Below the pieces are notes generated by a model. That model searched no databases, was not told the origin of the DNA, and saw nothing but the letters and a program-made list of their open reading frames with translations. The position numbers and the translations under genes were made by a program. Source: Diplonema papillatum (Eukaryota; Euglenozoa; Diplonemea; Diplonemida; Diplonemidae). Taken from it: DNA of 64,000 nt. This document shows, one piece after another, positions 57,837-64,000 of the stretch; positions within the stretch are counted from its first letter, which is position 1, and every line of letters starts with the position of its first letter. Location: positions 1 through 64,000 of the forward strand of contig JAPJBO010000587.1 in NCBI GenBank assembly GCA_030068145.1. Direction: 5' to 3'.

Positions 57837-58786
57837 AAGTTCTATTACCGACTTGCAGATTCTCGCCACAGATTCTTTGCATTCGAACCCAAACTCTTAG
57901 CGACTTTAGTGGTGCATCAGCTCCCTCAGTGAAAATGTGGACATAATTGCGGAGAGCCCGTGAGGCGCGATGCTCGGCTTGAAAGTGCCCGAATTCGTGC
58001 GAAAGACCAAAAGTGTCCGCAGTGAAAGAAAAGTAGCCCACGAGCAGTGTAGAAAAAGTCGGCGGGCAGGTGGAAAAAGTTGATGTTGGCCAAAGGGCCA
58101 GCTCCGGGCCAGCTCCGCGGTGAAGTGGTACCACACTAGCAGTTGCCGTGCTAAGCTAGCTTGTCTACCTTTCCCGATCACCCAACCTGAGAACCGGTTT
58201 TCGGCACTCGGGGGTCGGAGCTGGTGCCCCTAGCATTCTTTCGCTGCAACCAGTGCTCCCGCTAACGGAAAAGTGCGAGGAAATTCCCCAAAAAAGAGGC
58301 TCGAAAAAAGAGGGCGAGGAATTCCTCACCTTTTTTTTTTTCCCCGTTGGTGGTTTCGTGCAGCCAAAGCACTTCATCACGGCCTACTCCTTGCTCGGCG
58401 TGATGGGCTGCTGGCTTGCAGCAGTGCCACCAGTATGTTGGACAATATGTTTATTGCGACAAACGGTCTTCTCCACCTGGATGTACCGTTCACCGGGGGC
58501 GGAGCCCCCGGACCCCCCTTTGAAGATTTGGGTGGCCCCCTGCAAAAAAGATTAGCCTGCACCAACGGGGGGGGGGGGGGAAAGCCCAACCCAGGTTTCG
58601 GGTTCCTCGCTAAAAGTGAGGTTAGCGGGAGCACGGGCTGCAACAAAGAAAGAAAAAAGAGAAGAAAAAAGCGGACGCGATAGCTTGAACGACCGATCCT
58701 CTCCTTTTTTCTTCTTGCGCTTTTTTCCCGCTCCTTTTTGTTTGTCCCCTTTTTGTTTTCCTCAGTAGTACTTGTTGTACTGAACG
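57837..58786. other. No gene recognised
   Basis: A G-run at 58567-58580 and AG-rich/T-rich low complexity. GCTCCCGCTAAC near 58255 recurs inverted near 58620. No gene. Confidence 0.45.
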
Positions 58787-58955
58787 GAACATTTCCGGAA
58801 CAACGGCCGAACAAGTCCTCCCCGAGAGGGTTGTTTCTGTAGACGCGAAGAACAAGACTGTTTCCACCGTATCATCATCTTCACCATCAGATCAGTAGAT
58901 ATTGATTAATCTGTTGTTTCGTTTCGGTGCAAGACCCTAACTCAAGGAAATGTTC
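58787..58955. mobile_element. Family E element, copy 3 (shortened)
   Basis: Starts GAACATTTCCGGAACAACGG and ends AAGGAAATGTTC, with an internal deletion. The flanking GTAC-rich hairpin and the following T-rich stretch match copy 1, so the true element may extend beyond the inverted ends. Confidence 0.55.
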
Positions 58956-59539
58956 TTTCTTTTCTTCGTTTTTTTTTTTCTTCCTTTTTTTTTGCTTGTC
59001 TGCCTTGTTCTTAGTCCACCACCGTTCCCCCAAGCCCCAAAGCACCAGCGTGCTGACGGGGCCCTAAACACGTCACTGTCGCCGCAGCTGTGTTCCCCAC
59101 TTGAGTTGCGCGAAGTACTAGCAGAAGCTGGGCAACGTGAGCTACCCTGGCCTGGCAGGGGCCAGCAACAGCCAGGCGCTGTGAGCTCCCTGTGGAGGAA
59201 GCTAGGCACTGGCAACTAGTGCAGATGTGGGTTTGGCGCTGTGTTCTGCCGGAATACAGTAGCCGAGTGTTTGCCTCACGAGCGTACCGCTTAAATCTAG
59301 ACTGACCTTCCGCCGACAACCCCAGGAGTCGAGTAACACTGTGGAGGGCCTAAGTAACGTTCGTGGACAATGGCCGAAACCACCAATGACCACCAACCAA
59401 GGTACCCACCGATCCTCTTACCTCTTGTAGCCACCACTCTGACGACACTCAGAGCAGAGCACAAAATATACCTTCCCATAACGACGAAGGTCACCCGGAG
59501 TTTCAAGCGAATTTTTACTCTAATAAAAGCAAAACGCTT
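58956..59539. other. ABC gene upstream region
   Basis: 59445-59520 matches 23265-23340 and ends in TTTCAAGCGAATTTTTACTC, a form of the intron-end element. No separate gene is seen. Confidence 0.5.
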
Positions 59540-60189
59540 CACTTCTTCGCTCTGTTCAAACCGACGATGACGGCTGAGGTTGAGACCATTGTCGCAAAAA
59601 GGTTCAACAGCAGGGAAAAGTCCGTCGTTCTTCACTCACACGGCGAGATGCCTGTGCGCTTCGCGGTGAAGGCGAAGGATGGTATGCAATACCGAATTGC
59701 TGTCCCAACATCAGTGGGAATGCATGGCCAGGTGGGCACCTGCTGGCCGTAATGGAACCCTCAGGGGCTCGCAAGACGGCTATGATCCGTGTGTTAGCCG
59801 CATGATCATCCGACCAATCTTCCCCCAGCGATCCCCAGGTTTTGAGCAAGAAAGAAAGGAAACGTCTTGCACTTCTTCAAAATGTTTGAACCGACGAACA
59901 CGGCCGAGGTCGAGACGGTCCAGCAGAGAACAACGACGTGTCGTTTTACAAAGCCAGGCACGAGCCGCACACGATGACATGGAAGGATATGCACTTCACA
60001 GTGAAGACGAAGACTGGCGACACCGAGCTGCTGTCTAACATCAGCGGGAATGCATAGCCAGGTTGTGGACCTGCTGGCGTAATGGTTCAGGGGCTCGCAA
60101 GCCGACTATGATGCGTGTGTTAGCCGCACTATCATCCGACCAATCTTCCCCCAGGTTTGAGCAACAAAAAAGAAAGGAAAAGTCTTACA
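59540..60189 (+). pseudogene. Two decayed tandem copies of ABC transporter exon 1
   Basis: Unit 1 (about 59540-59870) and unit 2 (about 59871-60189) each repeat the 5' leader and about the first 270 bases of exon 1, at a spacing of 314-320 bp. Unit 2 is closer to the real exon but is frameshifted, has a stop within AGCGGGAATGCATAG and has lost the Walker A lysine context. Unit 1 is more diverged. Both end in ATCATCCGACCAATCTTCCC, which is absent from the real exon. They end just before the working ATG and now form its leader. Confidence 0.88.
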
Positions 60190-60199
60190 CTTCTTCAAA

Positions 60200-60916
60200 A
60201 TGTTTGAACCGACGAACGCGGCCGAGGTCGAGCCTACGTCGCAAGGAGGTCCAGCAGAGAACAGCGACCTGTCGTTTTACAAAGCCAGGCACGAGCCGCT
60301 CACGATGACGTGGAAGGATATGCACTTCACAGTGAAGACGAAGACTGGCGAAACCGAGCTGCTGTCTAACATTAGCGGGAAGGCGTCACCAGGCGAGCTG
60401 CTGGCTATAATGGGACCATCGGGGGCGGGCAAGTCGACGATGATGAATGTGTTGGCGTCCCGGGCTCCATACGGCAAAGCCACCGGCAGTTTGATGATCA
60501 ACGGACACAACCCGAAGCAGTACACGAAGAAGATCGCGTACGTCATGCAAGACGACGCTCTATTCCAACAACTGACCCCGAGGGAGACCCTCGAATTCAC
60601 TGCGAACATGAAGCTCCCCGACACGCCGTACGAGGAGCGGCAAAATATTGTCGAGTCCGTCCTGAACCTGCTCGGCCTGCAGGAGAGCGCCGACAGGCGC
60701 ATTTCGACCATTCCGGGCGAGAAGAAGCGGGTTGCCGTCGCCGTCGAGCTCGTGTCGGCCCCGTCGCTCATCTTCTTGGACGAGCCAACCAGTCACCTTG
60801 ACGCCTACAGCGCATACACACTGGTCAAGCACCTGCGGCAGCTGGCCCATGCGGGCAGCACAATCGTCTGCACCATTCATCAGCCGAGCAGCGAAGTCTT
60901 CGACATGTTCGACAAG
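60200..60916 (+). CDS. ABCG-type half transporter, exon 1: nucleotide-binding domain
   Basis: The product would be an ATP-driven exporter of lipid-like or hydrophobic substrates, working as a dimer in a membrane (family knowledge). Exons 60200-60916, 61548-61679 and 62642-63571 join in phase 0 to 592 aa, typical of the nucleotide-binding-domain-first ABCG order. The start ATG follows CTTCTTCAAA. Walker A GPSGAGKST is near residue 71, Q-loop MQDD near 116, Walker B LIFLDEP near 190 and switch HQPSSEVFDMFDK near 228. The family signature VSGGE(R/K)KR reads TIPGEKKR, lacking the Ser-Gly pair, and the D-loop reads SHLD, so ATP hydrolysis at this site may be impaired. The donor is GTATGC at 60917. 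Confidence 0.9.
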
Positions 60917-60999
60917 GTATGCATCACGAAGACGGTAGAGCACGTTTCCGTTCGACGTTCAGTCTTTCCACTTCCAGTGAACACTTTTAGAGCGAACTT

Positions 61000-61390
61000 C
61001 TACTAGGCCTACTGCTGGTGCGAACTTCTACTGTGAGCTGCTAGGTAAATTTCTATCGGGCGCGTGCCGTGTGAACTTCTAGGCCTACTGCTGGTGCGAA
61101 CTTCTACTGTGAGCTGCTAGGTAAGTTTCTATCGGGCGCGTGCCGTGTAAACATCTAGGCCTACTGCTGGTGCGAACTTCTAGTGAGCTTCTTGGTAAAT
61201 TTCTAGTATCCAAGAGCCGGGCGCGTGCCGCGTGAACTTCTAGGCCTACTGCTGGTGCGAACTTCTACTGTGAGCTGCTGGGTAAATTTCTAGCGTCCAA
61301 GAGTCGGGCGCGTGCCGTGTGAACTTCTAGACCTACTAGCTTCTAGGTAAATCTCTAGTGTCCAAGAGCCGGGCGCGTGCCTTGCTGCCC
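61000..61390. repeat. Tandem array in ABC intron 1
   Basis: Five units of about 76-86 bp starting TAGGCCTACTGCTGGTGCG and containing GTGAGCT..TAGGTAAATTTC and CGGGCGCGTGCC. The units diverge by substitutions and one insert of about 10 bp. Confidence 0.88.
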
Positions 61391-61547
61391 CAGTGGCGCG
61401 TCAAACTCGCGAGCCGCCCTGGGCAATGTGCCATCTCTTCAGCACACGCCGTCAGCCCGATCCCGTTTTACCGGCAACGTTGTCGCCCCGAACGATGTTG
61501 CACAGCTGCGTGACTTACCGGAAATCCACAATCGAACTTGCTAACAG

Positions 61548-61679
61548 GTGATGCTGCTGGCTCGCGGTAAGTGCGTGTACAACGGGCCCGTGAAGGATGT
61601 TGTATCGCACTTCGCCTTCGCTGGTCTGCGCTGCAAAGAGAACTACAACCCCGCTGACTTCTCCATGAGCAAGCTGCAG
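61548..61679 (+). CDS. ABCG half transporter, exon 2
   Basis: The acceptor is CTTGCTAACAG. It encodes VMLLARGKCVYNGP and ENYNPADF, matching the L(L/M)L..G..VY.G and (H)YNPADF motifs that follow the nucleotide-binding domain in ABCG proteins. Phase 0 at both ends; the donor is GTGTGC at 61680. Confidence 0.9.
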
Positions 61680-62140
61680 GTGTGCGATTTTATTATGCCA
61701 CGAGGTCGTCGAGTCCTGCTTACCAGAAGTGGCCGACTTAAAAAAAGTTTTCCACGTCAGACCATGCAGAGGACTGCTCAGCTAGCCAGGGACACTCTAC
61801 GTCTCTTTCGATGGAAAGGGGTATACAGCGATACACCGTGAGGTTAGAATGCGGAATATCTGTAGCAATGGTTGGCATTCATCACTTGGCGGGTACCTCT
61901 TCGACCGCACCGCAGAACAACGGCGGGAAATTTCACGCAGCTCCGGGAGGTAAAGATGGAGCTGATAGCCGTTGCGGGGACAGGGATGGACCGGCTCCAT
62001 CTCGGTCGTCAACCTCGCGCATAAAGGCAAACAGCGGCGGGAGTTCAACCCTGCCAAAACTGATCGAAATGCTCATTTTCAGGACAGCGGCGTTTTTGAA
62101 ACCGCCCCAAGCTCACCCGGGTGGGGAACTCCCCTGCTGC
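61680..62140. other. ABC intron 2, first part
   Basis: No repeat family recognised from elsewhere. Confidence 0.45.
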
Positions 62141-62212
62141 AACGGGCAACGGGGAATCGAGGTTCGATTCCCGAGGGAACCTGAAAAACGGTTACCGCAT
62201 CTAATTGCCCAA
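62141..62212 (+). rRNA. 18S rRNA gene fragment (in ABC intron 2)
   Basis: AACGGGCAACGGGGAATCGA, GGTTCGATTCCCGAGGGAAC and CTGAAAAACGGTTACCGCAT follow the conserved 5' part of small-subunit rRNA. The next part (AAGGAAGGCAGCAGG type) is deleted, then ATTGCCCAAT resumes. Only about 70 bp remain. The GGTTCGATTCC string is from 18S and is not a tRNA B box. 62213-62641 has short ATTGCAGT repeats and nothing more. Confidence 0.88.
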
Positions 62213-62641
62213 TAGCAACACTGCTGGGGCAGCGAAGAATCTCTATCGGCTATCCTCAGTATTGGGCATTGCAGTAGGACATTGCAGTCAGGCATTGCTG
62301 CTGTGCATTGCAGCTGCGGTTTCCGTTCAATGAGAGGAAATGAATGAAGAACTCCGAATAACAACTTACGATGGGGTGGTACCCCAAGGGTACTTTGGAC
62401 ACCCTGCGGGGTCACGACATTTCAAAAACAAAACAAAAGGTTTCCCCCGTAGAACAGACACCCTGTATGTAAATTCGTCAAGCCTCGCAGATTCCCTCGG
62501 AAAATCCGTGAGAGAAACAGCCTTGACACGTACTGTCAGAAGCAGTCTGATGATCTGGAGGTTTCCCGCTGGACACTCTCCCTTTCGACCTCAGTTTAAG
62601 TACAACTAACAACATAGCTCTGCTCTGACGAGGAATTGCAG

Positions 62642-63571
62642 CCTCTGGTCGATATAACGACGAAGCAGAGCGCCAAGGTTGCGGGCGGCGACGTGGAAGA
62701 CATGCCCGAGCCCGTGAAGAAGCCGAAGGCGTCGTACGTGCACCAGACCGGGCTGCTGATCAAGCGGGACTTCATGCAATTCATCCGGGACCGCGAGCTG
62801 CTGGTGACACGCTTCGGGATGTCCTTCGCGCAGGCGCTCCTGGTCGGGTTCTACTTCTTCGGGGCGGGCGACAAGTGGGGCGACGACGGCGTCCCGGCAG
62901 ACCAGTCGCGGGCGGTGCGGAACCACTGGAGCGCGATCCAGTTCCAGGCCATTAACGCGATGTTCCTCTCCGCGCAGCCGATGATCCTCGCGTTCCCGAA
63001 CGAGCGGCCTGTGTTCATCCGCGAATACGCGACCGGGACGTACTCGACGGTCCCGTACTTGCTCGCGAAAACCATCGTCGAAATCCCCGCGGCAGTGGCG
63101 CAAACGGTCCTGAGTTTCTTGGTGGCGTACTGGCTGGTCGATATGCAAGGGAACTGGCTGTACCTCGTTCTCGCGTGCACCGGTCTGGGCCTGACGACGT
63201 CGTCAACCGCTCTGCTCATCGGCGCGCTGACGACTCGACCGGAAGACGCGCTGAACGCGGCACCCATGGTGTACATGCCTCAAATGCTCGCGTCCGGCAT
63301 CTTCTTGTCGGTCGATGGGATGCCGTCGTGGATCCGGTGGGTGCAGTGGATCTGCCCGCTGAAATACGGAGTTGCCCTCGCTTCTATCGCCGAACTGAGC
63401 TCGAAGTGGGTCCCGGACAGCCGGCAAAACGAGGTCGACTTCCTGCTGCAGTCTTCGAACATCGAAGTCGACGACTGGTGGTGGTATGCGATCGTGCTCG
63501 CCGGCCTCTTCGTCTTTTTCCGGTCGGTAACGGCCGTCGTCCTCTCCCGCCGGGCCAGCACCTTCGCATAG
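62642..63571 (+). CDS. ABCG half transporter, exon 3: transmembrane domain
   Basis: The acceptor is GAGGAATTGCAG. It encodes a linker, then the ABCG membrane domain: LIKRDFMQFIRDRELLVTRF, several hydrophobic helices, PVFIREYATGTYSTVPYLLA (the conserved (F)xRE...G.Y....Y loop), IPAA...., and a cytoplasm-to-membrane end with the CPLKYGVAL segment (family P.(R/K)Y). TAG is at 63569-63571. The last 15 residues are basic. Confidence 0.93.
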   Translation, partial: PLVDITTKQSAKVAGGDVEDMPEPVKKPKASYVHQTGLLIKRDFMQFIRDRELLVTRFGMSFAQALLVGFYFFGAGDKWGDDGVPADQSRAVRNHWSAIQFQAINAMFLSAQPMILAFPNERPVFIREYATGTYSTVPYLLAKTIVEIPAAVAQTVLSFLVAYWLVDMQGNWLYLVLACTGLGLTTSSTALLIGALTTRPEDALNAAPMVYMPQMLASGIFLSVDGMPSWIRWVQWICPLKYGVALASIAELSSKWVPDSRQNEVDFLLQSSNIEVDDWWWYAIVLAGLFVFFRSVTAVVLSRRASTFA

Positions 63572-63728
63572 ATGCCCACTCCGAGAGGGGACTTGCTCTG
63601 CACATGCGCCGAATGCGGATACTTGCAGAGCCCGCGGGGGAAAAAGCAGTCTCCTTCCGCTTCTTTACGATCTCCTGCCGATGGTGATGCTTTGCGGACG
63701 ACGTCCCTTCTGCATGTTCACCACCGGA

Positions 63729-64000
63729 TCTTTTTTACATAAGCGCCAGCTTGGAAGGAAATGCTCGACGATGCTGCCCGACAAAGAACAGAAGGGATCC
63801 AAAGTGCTGTAACTACCGAACCACGTGTTGAACGGACGTGAGGTCATGCGGGTCTACCCCTACACGACAAATCACACAAACACAACAGGTCAAAAGTCCT
63901 GAGTGAGAAAACAACACACGGTGGTGTAAGCGAAGAACAAATCAGATTGTGTTTGTATTGTATTTGCCCCTTACCTCTACATTTCCCCCCTTCCATTCGG
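63729..64000 (-). mobile_element. SINE-like family B, copy 5 (cut by the window end)
   Basis: T-run at 63730-63736, then the element through CTTCCATTCGG, where the window stops; about 35 bp are missing compared with 39252-39550. 63572-63728 is 3' flank of the ABC gene. Confidence 0.8.

Noticed and set aside
62155-62180. GGTTCGATTCC as a tRNA B box
   Set aside because: The surrounding sequence follows 18S rRNA, and no cloverleaf can be drawn.

Overview
The window looks like nuclear DNA of a microbial eukaryote (protist). It is GC-rich and crowded with repeats. It carries four intron-containing protein genes, one apparently complete non-LTR retrotransposon, at least eight interspersed repeat families and four broken pieces of rRNA genes. 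All recognised genes lie on the + strand. Two clues point to Euglenozoa, most likely a diplonemid. (i) A 15-nt string at 257-271, just before the retrotransposon, equals the 3' end of the diplonemid spliced-leader exon as I remember it. (ii) An 18S fragment on the minus strand (about 52656-52830) has diverged, euglenozoan-like wording. The lineage call is inference; no database was searched.

Layout. 1-7030: an APE-type LINE with two overlapping ORFs, flanked by repeats. 7030-14850: repeats and a satellite. 15473-26023: a six-exon large ARF guanine-nucleotide exchange factor (BIG/Sec7 family; DCB, long polyQ linker, HUS, Sec7, HDS1; 1808 aa if all junctions are right). 26024-32490: mostly featureless, with a hairpin and a 1.3-kb minisatellite of 15-bp units. 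32495-38598: a two-exon gene fusing a polytopic membrane region to a 3-beta-HSD/ERG26-like short-chain dehydrogenase and a polyQ tail (1585 aa). 38599-44107: repeats and a 28S fragment. 44108-48044: a four-exon ELO-family fatty-acid elongase, with a hAT-like MITE and a second 28S fragment in its third intron. 48045-59500: repeats, a 25-bp minisatellite and an 18S fragment. 59540-63571: an ABCG-type half transporter (592 aa) preceded by two decayed copies of its own first exon, with another 18S fragment in its second intron. The window ends inside a SINE.

The eleven introns share a tight 5' signal (GTATGC x6, GTATGT x2, GTGTGC x2, GTACGT x1). Ten acceptors are CAG with no obvious polypyrimidine tract. 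Reading-frame phase closes across every junction except one in the elongase gene. A recurrent near-20-nt element (core AAGCGAACTTTCACTCTAA) sits just before several acceptors.

The most unusual property is that three of the four genes carry decayed tandem copies of their own exon edges: Sec7 exon, dehydrogenase exons 1 and 2, ABC exon 1. The ARF-GEF upstream region also looks duplicated. The genes do not form one pathway, though ARF-GEF, elongase, ERG26-like dehydrogenase and ABCG transporter all concern membranes or lipids. Proximity alone does not show cooperation.
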